A model generated the notes under the pieces. That model searched no databases. It saw only the letters and a list, made by a program, of their open reading frames with translations, and had not been told where the DNA came from. Positions 19,805 to 28,855 of a stretch of 64,000 nt of DNA are shown in pieces. Made by a program: the position numbers and the translations under genes. Position 1 is the stretch's first letter. Each line of letters starts with the position of its first letter. The DNA comes from Rhodococcus opacus (lineage in GTDB: Bacteria; Actinomycetota; Actinomycetes; Mycobacteriales; Mycobacteriaceae): contig NZ_JAAXPA010000008.1 of assembly GCF_012396235.1 (NCBI RefSeq), positions 124,001 to 188,000 of the forward strand. Direction: 5' to 3'.

Positions 19805-20631
19805 ATAGGGAGGGTCACTTCCGAGATAAAGGCGTCGCGAACCCAGCCGACGAACTGGTCCCACGCGCCGGTGACGAGGGCGACGCCCACGGCCACCAGC
19901 ATGATTCCGCCGAAGATTTGAATGGTGCGCGCGTTGCGGCGCAGCCAGCCGACACCGCGCAGCGCCCGGGACGAGCCGAGCGCCAGGATCACGAACGGCA
20001 ACCCGAGGCCGAGGCAGTACGCGACGATCAGGGCCACTCCGCGGGCGGCGGTGGCACCGTCGGTGCCTGCGGCCAGTGAGATGACACCCGCCAGGGTGGG
20101 GCCGAGGCACGGGGTCCAGCCCAGTGCGAACACGGCACCGAGCAGCGGGGCCCCGGCCAGGCTGGAGATGCGGCGCGGCTCGAGCCTCGTGTCGCGCTGC
20201 AGGGCCGGGATCAGGCCGATGAACACCAGGCCCATGGCGATGGTGACCACCCCGCCGACCCGCATCAGGATGTCGCGGTTGATCGCGAGCGCCGAGATGG
20301 CGCCGAACACGGACGCGGTGGCCAGCACGAACACCACGGTGAAACCGGCGACGAACAGGGCCGCGGCGCCCGCGACCCGCAGCCGACCGTCGGCGACCGT
20401 CTTCGTGCGGGTGGCCGCCTCCTCCGCGGTGACGGCCGGGGCGTCCGCGCCGACCACACCCGCGAGGTAGGACAGGTATCCGGGCACGAGGGGCACGACG
20501 CACGGCGACGCGAACGACACCAGACCGGCGAGGACGCACGCGCCGAGCGCGAGCAGCAGCGGTCCGGATGCAGCAGTGGACTGGAAGGCGTCGCCGACGC
20601 CACCGGCGAGAAGGGTAGTGCTGGTGCTCAC
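19801..20631 (-). CDS. ccdA: Thiol:disulfide interchange membrane protein CcdA
   Basis: 276 aa with about six transmembrane segments, the CcdA/DsbD-beta family. It carries electrons from cytoplasmic thioredoxin to the extracytoplasmic TlpA-like protein. The paired cysteines are visible in [18 protein letters not shown] (about residues 38-55) and [13 protein letters not shown] (about 165-177). GTG start, overlapping the TlpA-like gene stop (GTGA). Middle gene of the maturation operon. Confidence 0.95.
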   Translation of the reverse strand: MSTSTTLLAGGVGDAFQSTAASGPLLLALGACVLAGLVSFASPCVVPLVPGYLSYLAGVVGADAPAVTAEEAATRTKTVADGRLRVAGAAALFVAGFTVVFVLATASVFGAISALAINRDILMRVGGVVTIAMGLVFIGLIPALQRDTRLEPRRISSLAGAPLLGAVFALGWTPCLGPTLAGVISLAAGTDGATAARGVALIVAYCLGLGLPFVILALGSSRALRGVGWLRRNARTIQIFGGIMLVAVGVALVTGAWDQFVGWVRDAFISEVTLPI

Positions 20632-21227
20632 GATTCCTGCGCCACCCGTTCGACCACCGGCTTCAGGTCCTCGGCGAGCAGTTCCTTCAGGAACACCGCG
20701 GCCACGCGGTGGTCCCGGTCGAGCACGATCGTGGTGGGGATGACGCTCGTGGGGTAGTTCTGCCCCAGCGCGATCATCGTCCGCATGGCGGGGTCGTAGA
20801 TCGACGGATACGACACCTTGTTGTCGATCACGAAGTCCTGCGCCTTGTCCTGCTGGTTGTCCCGCACGTTGATCCCGAGGAACGACACTCCCTGATCCTT
20901 GGTCTCCTCGTACACCTGCTCGAGGTCGTTGGCCTCACCCCGGCACGGGCCGCACCACTGCCCCCACACGTTGAGGACCACGACCTGCCCCTCGAAATCG
21001 TCGAGCGAGGTGGTCTTGCCCTCGGTCATCAGATCGGGTCCGGACACCGTGCCGATGGTGCCGCGGTCGGCGGGCGGGTCGTAGAAGATCTCCGTCTGTC
21101 CGCCCGGCGACACGAAGTCGAACGTGCCGCCCTGGGCCACGGCGTCGTCGCCGGACGCACACGCCGACAGCGACACCGCGGCCGTACAGATCACCGCGAG
21201 AAGCCCGGCGAAGCGCCCCCGACTCAT
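20628..21227 (-). CDS. TlpA/ResA-like thioredoxin lipoprotein
   Basis: 199 aa. Signal peptide with a good lipobox, LSAC at about residues 19-22, then an extracytoplasmic thioredoxin domain with the redox motif WGQWCGPC (about residues 96-103). It would keep the CXXCH heme-binding cysteines of apocytochromes reduced, fed by CcdA. The start is ATG at 21227, overlapping the stop of the phosphatase gene (ATGA); the longer frame upstream lacks a signal peptide at its N-terminus. Confidence 0.93.
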   Translation of the reverse strand: MSRGRFAGLLAVICTAAVSLSACASGDDAVAQGGTFDFVSPGGQTEIFYDPPADRGTIGTVSGPDLMTEGKTTSLDDFEGQVVVLNVWGQWCGPCRGEANDLEQVYEETKDQGVSFLGINVRDNQQDKAQDFVIDNKVSYPSIYDPAMRTMIALGQNYPTSVIPTTIVLDRDHRVAAVFLKELLAEDLKPVVERVAQES

Positions 21228-21883
21228 GCCCCGGTCACCCTCGGATCCGACGCGCCCGCGGGCTCCGAGTACACGATGTCGATGAGGGTGTCGCCCTCGT
21301 AGACGAGGGACGTCAGCGACGCGAGACCGCACTGGCGGTGCCGCGGGTCGTGCCACAGCCGCTCCCCCTGCAGGAATCGGCGGAGGGTCCAGACGGGGAG
21401 CTGGTGGCTGACGACGACGGCCTCGTGGCCCACCGCCGACACGCGGGCGCTGTTGACGGCGGCCAGCATGCGGTGCGCGATTTGCAGGTACGGCTCACCC
21501 CAGGACGGTGTGAACGGGTCGCGCAGTTTCCACCAGTGCCGGGGACGGGACAGCGCGCCGTCGCCGACGGACACCTTGAGGCCCTCGAATTCGTTGCCTG
21601 CCTCGATGAGGTTCTCGTCGGTCGCGATCTCGACGCCGTGCGCGTCGGCGATCGGAACCGCCGTCTCCTGCGCCCGCTGCAGCGGCGAGGACACCACGTG
21701 CGTGATGTCGTGCTTGGCCAGCACCGACGCCACCGCGCGGGCCTGCGCCTCACCCGTCACCGACAGCCGGAACCCGGGGAGCCTGCCGTAGAGGATTCCT
21801 CGCGGGTTGTGCACCTCGCCGTGCCGGAGCACGTGCACGATGGTGCGGGTCTGTGTGTGGTCGGGATGATCGGCTTCGGTCAC
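21224..21883 (-). CDS. Histidine phosphatase (phosphoglycerate mutase-like)
   Basis: 219 aa. The catalytic motif VLRHGEVHNPRG (about residues 17-28) and the second histidine in SAVGHEAVVVSHQLPVW identify the branch-1 histidine phosphatase superfamily. GTG start at 21883. It is translationally coupled to the cytochrome c maturation operon, as its mycobacterial counterpart (Rv0525) is by position. The substrate is unknown; it lacks the longer insert of true phosphoglycerate mutases such as gpmA at 51.9 kb. Confidence 0.88.
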   Translation of the reverse strand: MTEADHPDHTQTRTIVHVLRHGEVHNPRGILYGRLPGFRLSVTGEAQARAVASVLAKHDITHVVSSPLQRAQETAVPIADAHGVEIATDENLIEAGNEFEGLKVSVGDGALSRPRHWWKLRDPFTPSWGEPYLQIAHRMLAAVNSARVSAVGHEAVVVSHQLPVWTLRRFLQGERLWHDPRHRQCGLASLTSLVYEGDTLIDIVYSEPAGASDPRVTGA

Positions 21884-21962
21884 GTTGCGGTTCCTCGGGT
21901 CGGGACGGGAGGGCGGGTGGGTGTCGGCGGCAAGGCTGCCGGCTGCGAGGGGGGAGGACACG

Positions 21963-23288
21963 TCAGGGCTGGACGGCCGCGGCGGCGGCCTTCGCGGCGT
22001 GCGGCAGGGCGTCGGCGATGATCGAGAATGCTCTGTCGTCCATGGCGGCGGAGACGAACCACGCCTCGAACGCGCTCGGCGGCGGGTACACACCGCGTGA
22101 GAGCAGCCCGTGGAAGAACGCCGGGAAGCGCCAGGTCTGGGCGGCCTTGGCCTCGGCGTAGTTCGTCACCGGGTCCTCGCTGAAGAACACGCTGAGCATC
22201 GTCCCAGCGGTCTGCACCCGGTGCGGCACGCTCTCTGCGGTCAGCGCGTCGGACAGCAGGGTCCGCAGGGTGGCACTGTTGCGCTCGAGTGCGTCGTACA
22301 CGCCCTGGTCGGCGGCGCGCAGGCTGGCGAGCCCGGCGGCGACGGCGACGGGGTTCCCGGACAGGGTGCCTGCCTGGTAGACGGGTCCGGCCGGGGCGAG
22401 ATGCGCCATGACGTCGGCGCGGCCACCGAATGCGGCGGCGGGCAGACCACCGCTCATCACCTTGCCGAACGTGTACAGGTCACCGGCGACGCCGTCGAGT
22501 CCGTACCAGCCGGCGGAGCTGACGCGGAATCCGGTCATCACCTCGTCCATGATGAGCAGCGCGCCGTTGTCGCTGGTCAGCTTCCGCAGGCCCTCGTTGA
22601 ATCCGGGCTGCGGCGCCACTGCGCCCATGTTGCCGGCGGCGGCCTCGGTGATGACGCACGCGATCGCGCCCTCGTTCGCGGCGAAGGCCTGGGCGACGGC
22701 GTCGAGGTCGTTGTAGGGAACGACGATGGTGTCCTCGGCCTGCGCGCCCGTCACGCCGGGCGATGTCGGAAGGCCGAACGTGGCGAGCCCCGAACCGGCG
22801 TCGGCCAGCAGGGCGTCGACGTGTCCGTGGTAGCAGCCGGAGAACTTGAGGACCTTGGTTCGGCCCGTGAAACCGCGGGCGAGGCGGACGGCGCTCATGG
22901 TGGCTTCGGTGCCGGAGTTGACCAGGCGCACCTTCTCCACCGGCGCGACCCGGCCGACGATCTCCTCGGCCAGTTCGATCTCGCCCTCGGTGGGTGCGCC
23001 GAACGACAGGCCGGTGGCGGCCGCTTTCTGCACTGCCTCGACGACGGCGGGGTGCGCGTGCCCGAGGATCATCGGTCCCCACGAGCAGATGAGGTCGACG
23101 TAGTCGTTGCCGTCGACGTCGGTGAGCGTGTAACCGGACGCTTCCCTGATGAACCGGGGGGTGCCGCCGACCGAGTGGAAGGCCCGCACCGGGGAGTTGA
23201 CGCCGCCGGGAATGACCAGATCAGCCCTCTCGAAGAGCTGGGCGGAGCGGGATGCGTGCACGTCGGGGTCACCGGAGGAAACAGTCAC
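21963..23288 (-). CDS. hemL: Glutamate-1-semialdehyde 2,1-aminomutase
   Basis: 441 aa class-III PLP aminotransferase that isomerises glutamate-1-semialdehyde to 5-aminolevulinate. The N-terminus [23 protein letters not shown] is diagnostic of HemL; the PLP lysine lies in [18 protein letters not shown]. The step follows HemA, whose gene lies at 36-37.5 kb. GTG start. It is the first gene of the run that continues into the phosphatase and ccd/res genes, 79 bp apart, linking heme supply to cytochrome c assembly. Confidence 0.97.
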   Translation of the reverse strand: MTVSSGDPDVHASRSAQLFERADLVIPGGVNSPVRAFHSVGGTPRFIREASGYTLTDVDGNDYVDLICSWGPMILGHAHPAVVEAVQKAAATGLSFGAPTEGEIELAEEIVGRVAPVEKVRLVNSGTEATMSAVRLARGFTGRTKVLKFSGCYHGHVDALLADAGSGLATFGLPTSPGVTGAQAEDTIVVPYNDLDAVAQAFAANEGAIACVITEAAAGNMGAVAPQPGFNEGLRKLTSDNGALLIMDEVMTGFRVSSAGWYGLDGVAGDLYTFGKVMSGGLPAAAFGGRADVMAHLAPAGPVYQAGTLSGNPVAVAAGLASLRAADQGVYDALERNSATLRTLLSDALTAESVPHRVQTAGTMLSVFFSEDPVTNYAEAKAAQTWRFPAFFHGLLSRGVYPPPSAFEAWFVSAAMDDRAFSIIADALPHAAKAAAAAVQP

Positions 23289-23349
23289 GGCCTCCAGTGT
23301 CCCAGTTCTGTCGAATTTGCCAACGACAGGGTGTAGTGGGTGGCCAGGA

Positions 23350-23862
23350 TCACTCTGCCCGATCCGTCGCGCCGGGCGATTCCGGGACGAGCGAGGCGAA
23401 CATCGCCCGCATCTCCTCGGACAGCTTCATCAGTTCCACGTAACCGCCGAGCGGGCCGCCCTCGAGGTACGCGAACTCCATCCCGACGCCCTCGAACCGG
23501 CCGCGCTGCACCACCGGCAGTCCCCGGCGTCCGGCCTCGGCGACGGTGGCCTCGAAGTCTTCGGGAACCCAGGCCACGTGATGGACGCCGGGACCGCTGG
23601 TCTCCAGCTGTTCCGTGTAGAGGTTGCGTCCCGACACCGGTTGGATCAGTTCGAGCTGCTGTCCGCCGGCGTATCCGAGCGACACGTGGACCACGTAGTC
23701 GGCGGGCTGCCCGCGGTAGGTGCAGTGCTCGGGTCCGAAGTGCACGTCCGGGAGCCGCAGCCATCGCGCGACGCCCAGCTGTTCGGTGAAGTGCCGCTCC
23801 GCCGACTCGATGTCGTCGACGACCCAGCAGATCTGGAAGATCGGACCTTGGACGAGACTCAT
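23350..23862 (-). CDS. VOC-family (glyoxalase/bleomycin resistance) protein
   Basis: 170 aa with two beta-alpha-beta-beta-beta units: [25 protein letters not shown] and [25 protein letters not shown]. The metal ligand positions include His in VHHVAW and Glu in YVELMK. VOC enzymes are metal-dependent isomerases, dioxygenases or epimerases. The ATG overlaps the SDR stop by 4 bp (ATGA), and the group lies directly downstream of hpd. Substrate unknown; a role in a ring or keto-acid pathway is inference from neighbours. Confidence 0.85.
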   Translation of the reverse strand: MSLVQGPIFQICWVVDDIESAERHFTEQLGVARWLRLPDVHFGPEHCTYRGQPADYVVHVSLGYAGGQQLELIQPVSGRNLYTEQLETSGPGVHHVAWVPEDFEATVAEAGRRGLPVVQRGRFEGVGMEFAYLEGGPLGGYVELMKLSEEMRAMFASLVPESPGATDRAE

Positions 23863-24623
23863 GCCATCTTCCCGTTGTCCACCGAGTACACGGCTCCGTG
23901 GATGGCGGAGGCGTCGTCGGATGCGAGGAAGGCCACCGTCTTCGCCACGTCCTCGGGTTCCATCAGCCCTCTCGGGGAGGCAGACTTCATGACGAGCTCG
24001 AAATCGACACCGTCGGGGAACGCGAAGTTCGTGACCTGCGGCGTCATCATCCCGCCCGGGCAGACGGCGTTGATCCGCAGCGGTGTGCCGGTGAATTCGA
24101 GTGCCATCGCGCGGGTGAGGCCCACCAGTCCGTGCTTGGCCGCGCAGTAGCCGGCCGAGTACGCCTGCCCCTGCAGTCCGGCGACGGATGCGACGTTGAC
24201 GATGTTGCCTCCGCGTTCGAGCAGATGCGGCAACGCTGCCCGCGACAGGTAGAACGGCCCGTTCAGGTTCACGGCGAGATCGCGCGCCCAGTCCTCGTCC
24301 GTGACGTCCGCGGTGTGCCGGAGGGTGTGCGAACCGGCGACGTTGATCAGGACGTCGAGACCGCCGAGCCCGTCGACGCAGGCCACCACGGCCCCGCTGC
24401 ACGCTTCCGGCGACGCCACGTCCGCCGGCGCACAGTGCCCCGCGGCCTCCGGTCCGGCGATCTCGATCATGGCCTGCCGCAGCGCATCCCCGTCCCGCGC
24501 GACCCCGAACACGCGGGCGCCCCGGTCGGTGAGGAGCCGGGCCACGGCGTGCCCGAGCCCCGAGGACGCCCCGGTGACGAGAGCGACCTTCCCTGCGAAC
24601 GTTCCCCGATCCGTGTCCTCCAT
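23859..24623 (-). CDS. Short-chain dehydrogenase/reductase
   Basis: 254 aa classical SDR. Cofactor motif VALVTGASSGLGHAVA (TGxxxGxG), the structural NVAG, catalytic Ser in VNVASVAGLQG and YxxxK in YSAGYCAAKHG. The start at ATG 24623 (MEDTDRG) is preferred; an in-frame codon five residues upstream is possible. Cotranscribed with the VOC gene, 33 bp after hpd. NAD(P)H-linked oxidoreduction of an unknown alcohol or ketone. Confidence 0.9.
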   Translation of the reverse strand: MEDTDRGTFAGKVALVTGASSGLGHAVARLLTDRGARVFGVARDGDALRQAMIEIAGPEAAGHCAPADVASPEACSGAVVACVDGLGGLDVLINVAGSHTLRHTADVTDEDWARDLAVNLNGPFYLSRAALPHLLERGGNIVNVASVAGLQGQAYSAGYCAAKHGLVGLTRAMALEFTGTPLRINAVCPGGMMTPQVTNFAFPDGVDFELVMKSASPRGLMEPEDVAKTVAFLASDDASAIHGAVYSVDNGKMA

Positions 24624-24656
24624 CAGTCGATGATGCACTGCGTGCCGATCGGAGGT

Positions 24657-25958
<1,302 letters not shown>

Positions 25959-25980
25959 CTACATATTGACCAGGGACGCC

Positions 25981-26496
25981 ATGAGCATCGATCGACTCGA
26001 CGCGGCACTGCTCGACCTGCTCCACGCCGAGCCGAAGGTCGGGGTGCTCGAGGCGTCGAGACGCCTGGGAGTGGCGCGCGGCACCGTCCAGGCGCGACTC
26101 GACCGGCTCGAACGCACCGGCGTGATCACCAGTTCGGCACCGACCCTCGACCCGGAGGCCTTGGGGTTTCCGGTGGTCGCGTTCGCCACCCTCGAGATCG
26201 CCCAGGGCAACGGGCACGCCGCGGTCGTCGAGCACCTGACCGCCATCCCCGAAGTGCTCGAGGCGCACACGATCACCGGGGCCGGCGACGTCCTGGTCCG
26301 CGTGGTGGCGCGTACCCACGCGGACCTGCAGCGGGTGATCAACTCGATCGTCGACGGGCACAACGTATTACGCTCGTCGACCGTCATCGCGACACAAACC
26401 CAGATCGCCCTGCGCCACGACCAACTCGTCCGCGCCGCGGCCCCGCCGCCAACCGTCAGCGGTCCTCGGGACTCAACTCGTCCAGCAGGGAACTGA
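25981..26496 (+). CDS. Lrp/AsnC-family transcriptional regulator
   Basis: 171 aa. N-terminal HTH (LDAALLDLLHAEPKVGVLEASRRLGVARGTVQARLDRLERTG) followed by a RAM ligand-binding domain (VLEAHTITGAGDVLVRVVARTHADLQRVINSI). Lrp-type proteins sense amino acids or their products. Divergent from hpd, so tyrosine or aromatic amino acid response is a reasonable inference. The last 41 bp overlap the 3' end of the convergent MarR gene. Confidence 0.92.
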   Translation: MSIDRLDAALLDLLHAEPKVGVLEASRRLGVARGTVQARLDRLERTGVITSSAPTLDPEALGFPVVAFATLEIAQGNGHAAVVEHLTAIPEVLEAHTITGAGDVLVRVVARTHADLQRVINSIVDGHNVLRSSTVIATQTQIALRHDQLVRAAAPPPTVSGPRDSTRPAGN

Positions 26497-26914
26497 GCAC
26501 GGAGCAGGCGTCGTCGAACCGGTCGTGGCCGACGATGCCGCCCCAATGGTGCTCGATCTCGGCGACCCGCACCGCGGCGTCCTGCAGCGCCTGCCGTCCC
26601 CGCGCGGTCGGGACGACCAGTTTCGCCCGCCGGTCCCGCGTGTCCGGAATCCGCTCGACGTACCCGAGGTCCTCGAGATCGTTGATGAGTTCGGACGCGG
26701 CGGACAGACTCAGTTCGGCACGGGAGGCGATCTCCGTCAATCGCCGGCCCTCCCAGCCGATGTTGCCGAAGATCTGTAGATGCGGCGGGCGGATGTCGCC
26801 GTAACCGCGTTCCGCCATGGGCTCGCTCAACTCCCGGCGGAACTCGTGCAGCAAACGAACCAGCAGCTGCCCCACCGCCGGCCGATCGGACGGCAGACCT
26901 CTTGACCGTTCCAT
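26456..26914 (-). CDS. MarR-family transcriptional regulator
   Basis: 152 aa winged-helix regulator. The HTH region is RRLTEIASRAELSLSAASELINDLEDLGYVERIPDTRDRRAKLVVPTARG, with the beta-wing DTRDRRAK. The start is ATG at 26914; a tandem near-repeat lies directly upstream (26931-26957). It is divergent from an alpha/beta hydrolase and DUF427 gene pair. MarR proteins usually repress a divergent gene and themselves and are released by a phenolic or lipophilic ligand. Confidence 0.9.
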   Translation of the reverse strand: MERSRGLPSDRPAVGQLLVRLLHEFRRELSEPMAERGYGDIRPPHLQIFGNIGWEGRRLTEIASRAELSLSAASELINDLEDLGYVERIPDTRDRRAKLVVPTARGRQALQDAAVRVAEIEHHWGGIVGHDRFDDACSVLSSLLDELSPEDR

Positions 26915-26930
26915 GACACAGGAGAATACT

Positions 26931-26957
26931 ACGGTTACCGAAGTTTCGGTTTCCGAA
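26931..26957. promoter_or_regulatory. Tandem 12-bp near-repeat with nested palindromes, candidate MarR operator
   Basis: Two 12-mers, CGGTTACCGAAG and CGGTTTCCGAAG, differ at one base and are separated by TTT. Each contains a small palindrome; the segment ACCGAA-GT-TTCGGT spans the junction. It starts 18 bp upstream of the marR ATG and 34 bp upstream of the hydrolase ATG, so one bound dimer pair could block both promoters. Confidence 0.6.
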
Positions 26958-26990
26958 GCAATACTCGACATCACGCACCTGGGGCATCCC

Positions 26991-27845
26991 ATGGACACAC
27001 AATCGATCACCCGAACCGTCCCGACGAGCGTCGGGAACCTCGCCGTCCACGTCACCGGCAGCGGGCCGCCGACCGTGCTGTGGCACAGCCTTTTCGTCGA
27101 CTCGACGACGTGGGCGCCCCTGCGCAGCCATCTGGTCGCGCACCGGCAGTTGATCTCGATCGACGGACCCGGCCATGGGGCCAGCACAGCCGTACAGCGG
27201 CGGTTCACGATGGACGAGTGCGCTACGGCGGCAATCGCCGTCCTCGACGCGCTCGACGTCACCGAGCCCGCCGACTGGGTGGGCAACGCCTGGGGTGGAC
27301 ACGTCGGACTCGTCGCGGCCGCCGACACTCCCGACCGGTGCCGCACCGTGGTCACCATCGGGACACCGACCCAGGCCCTCACCCGCAGGGAACGCGCCAG
27401 GATCGTGCCGATGGTGTGGGCCTACCGCATCGCCGGACCGATTCCACCGCTCACCACCGCGGTGATGAACGTCCTTCTCGGCAAGGAGCTTTCACGAACG
27501 CACCCGCAACAATTCCGGGCCGTCTCCCGCAGCTTCCGGCAGGCTCCGCGACGCGGCATGCACCAGGCGATGCAGTCGATCATGCTGCACCGCAAGGGCC
27601 TCGACCCTCTCCTCCCCCGGATCGGGGCGCCGACGCTGATGGTCGTCCCCCGCGCAGACACGATGATCTCCCTCGAGCAGGCACGGGCCGCCGCGGCGAC
27701 GATGCCGCACGCCGCGGCCACCACGGTGGACGGCGCCGGCCACATCACACCCCTGATCGCCGACCCGGCCGCACTCGCCGACCTGATCACCGCCTTCTGG
27801 CGCGACCCCGTGGGATACCTCGCGATGATCAGCACCTCGGCATGA
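26991..27845 (+). CDS. Alpha/beta hydrolase
   Basis: 284 aa alpha/beta hydrolase fold. The nucleophile elbow reads WVGNAWGGHVGL, so the usual Gly-Xaa-Ser is replaced by Gly-Asn-Ala-Trp-Gly-Gly. The catalytic Ser position is Ala or Trp, so esterase activity is doubtful. The oxyanion region is VLWHSLFVDSTTW and a C-terminal His lies in VDGAGHITP. MDTQSIT at 26991 is the chosen start; an ATG at 26913 overlapping the marR start is possible. Overlaps the DUF427 gene by 4 bp (ATGA). Confidence 0.82.
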   Translation: MDTQSITRTVPTSVGNLAVHVTGSGPPTVLWHSLFVDSTTWAPLRSHLVAHRQLISIDGPGHGASTAVQRRFTMDECATAAIAVLDALDVTEPADWVGNAWGGHVGLVAAADTPDRCRTVVTIGTPTQALTRRERARIVPMVWAYRIAGPIPPLTTAVMNVLLGKELSRTHPQQFRAVSRSFRQAPRRGMHQAMQSIMLHRKGLDPLLPRIGAPTLMVVPRADTMISLEQARAAAATMPHAAATTVDGAGHITPLIADPAALADLITAFWRDPVGYLAMISTSA

Positions 27846-28345
27846 CGAGCGGCCACCCGATCCCGGACCCCGTCGGTCCGGGACAGGAATCGGTGTGGGA
27901 CTACCCGCGGCCACCCGTGGTCCAGCCGAGCGGCGAGTTGGTGGAGGTGCGGTTCGGCGGGCAACTCGTCGCACGCACGCGCAACCCGCTGCGTCTGCTC
28001 GAGACGAGCCACCCGCCGACGTACTACCTGCCGCGCACGTGTTTCGCCGAGGGGGTCTTGCATCCGGTTGCCGGGAGCACGGTGTGCGAGTGGAAGGGGC
28101 GGGCGGATTATTTCGACGTCGTCGCGGGCGGACACGTCGCCGAGCGTGCGGCGTGGCACTATCCCCGGCCGGTCGCCGGGTACGAATCTCTCGTCGGGCA
28201 CGTTGCGGTCATGCCGGGATCGATGGACGGCTGTTTCGTCGACGGCGAGCGGGTTCGGCCCCAGACGGGGGGCTTCTACGGCGGGTGGATCACCGATCGG
28301 GTGGTGGGCCCGTTCAAGGGTGTGCCCGGGAGTCGCTTCTGGTGA
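27842..28345 (+). CDS. DUF427-domain protein
   Basis: 167 aa. The DUF427 fold is recognised from VWDYPRPPVVQ, LLETSHPPTYYLPRTCF, CEWKGRADYFDVV and AAWHYPRP. Members are small beta-barrel proteins of unconfirmed enzymatic function found near hydrolases and oxidoreductases. ATG at 27842 overlaps the hydrolase stop. Coupled expression with the altered-elbow hydrolase suggests one pathway under MarR control. Confidence 0.88.
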   Translation: MTSGHPIPDPVGPGQESVWDYPRPPVVQPSGELVEVRFGGQLVARTRNPLRLLETSHPPTYYLPRTCFAEGVLHPVAGSTVCEWKGRADYFDVVAGGHVAERAAWHYPRPVAGYESLVGHVAVMPGSMDGCFVDGERVRPQTGGFYGGWITDRVVGPFKGVPGSRFW

Positions 28346-28363
28346 TCGTCCTGGTCAGACGCT

Positions 28364-28699
28364 TCACCCGCTACCGTGGGACTCGTCCTTCTCCCACGGC
28401 GGCAGGTCGTCGACGATCAGGGCAACGATCCACGGCAAGGGAAGGGACGCACCGATGATCGCCACAGCCACCCACGGGTTGCCGGACAGGCCGTAGACCA
28501 CCGCCGACAGCACGAACGCGAGGATCCTCAACGACGACACGATCACGTACTTGCGCACCCGGACCCGATGCTGTTGCTCGAGTGACACCGATGCCGTGGT
28601 GATGCTGACCGGGTGGCGGGCGGTGCCACTCGGCGCGGAGGTCCACCGGAAGGTCGGACCCGTGACGGCGGACCGTAGTGCGCGGGAAAAGTTCACCAC
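28364..28699 (-). CDS. DUF3099-type small membrane protein
   Basis: About 111 aa with two hydrophobic helices, SSLRILAFVLSAVVYGLSG and WVAVAIIGASLPLPWIVALIVDD, and the family context HPVSITTASVSLEQQHRVRVRKY before them. This matches DUF3099 proteins of actinobacteria, which are about 100 aa. The start is uncertain: GTG at 28699 or 28696 gives a normal length, while ATG at 28822 would add a Cys-rich stretch that does not look like the family. Convergent with the DUF427 gene. Confidence 0.7.
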   Translation of the reverse strand: MVNFSRALRSAVTGPTFRWTSAPSGTARHPVSITTASVSLEQQHRVRVRKYVIVSSLRILAFVLSAVVYGLSGNPWVAVAIIGASLPLPWIVALIVDDLPPWEKDESHGSG

Positions 28700-28855
28700 A
28701 CCGGAATACCCCGGACAGTGCAGAGCGCAACACCCATCGCCGGTGCCACGGTCGGCCGGAAGAACGGGATCGCAGATGCGTAGAGCCGCGGCCACGATCC
28801 CCATCCGTTCCTCGACCGACATCACGCGCCTCGGAGCGACGGCTACTGTCGAGTC

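Noticed and set aside
19805-20539. Upstream extension of resB into the ccdA gene
   Set aside because: The frame is open but its translation is not like ResB, while ccdA on the same strand is certain; the ATGA overlap at 19801-19804 gives a normal resB length.
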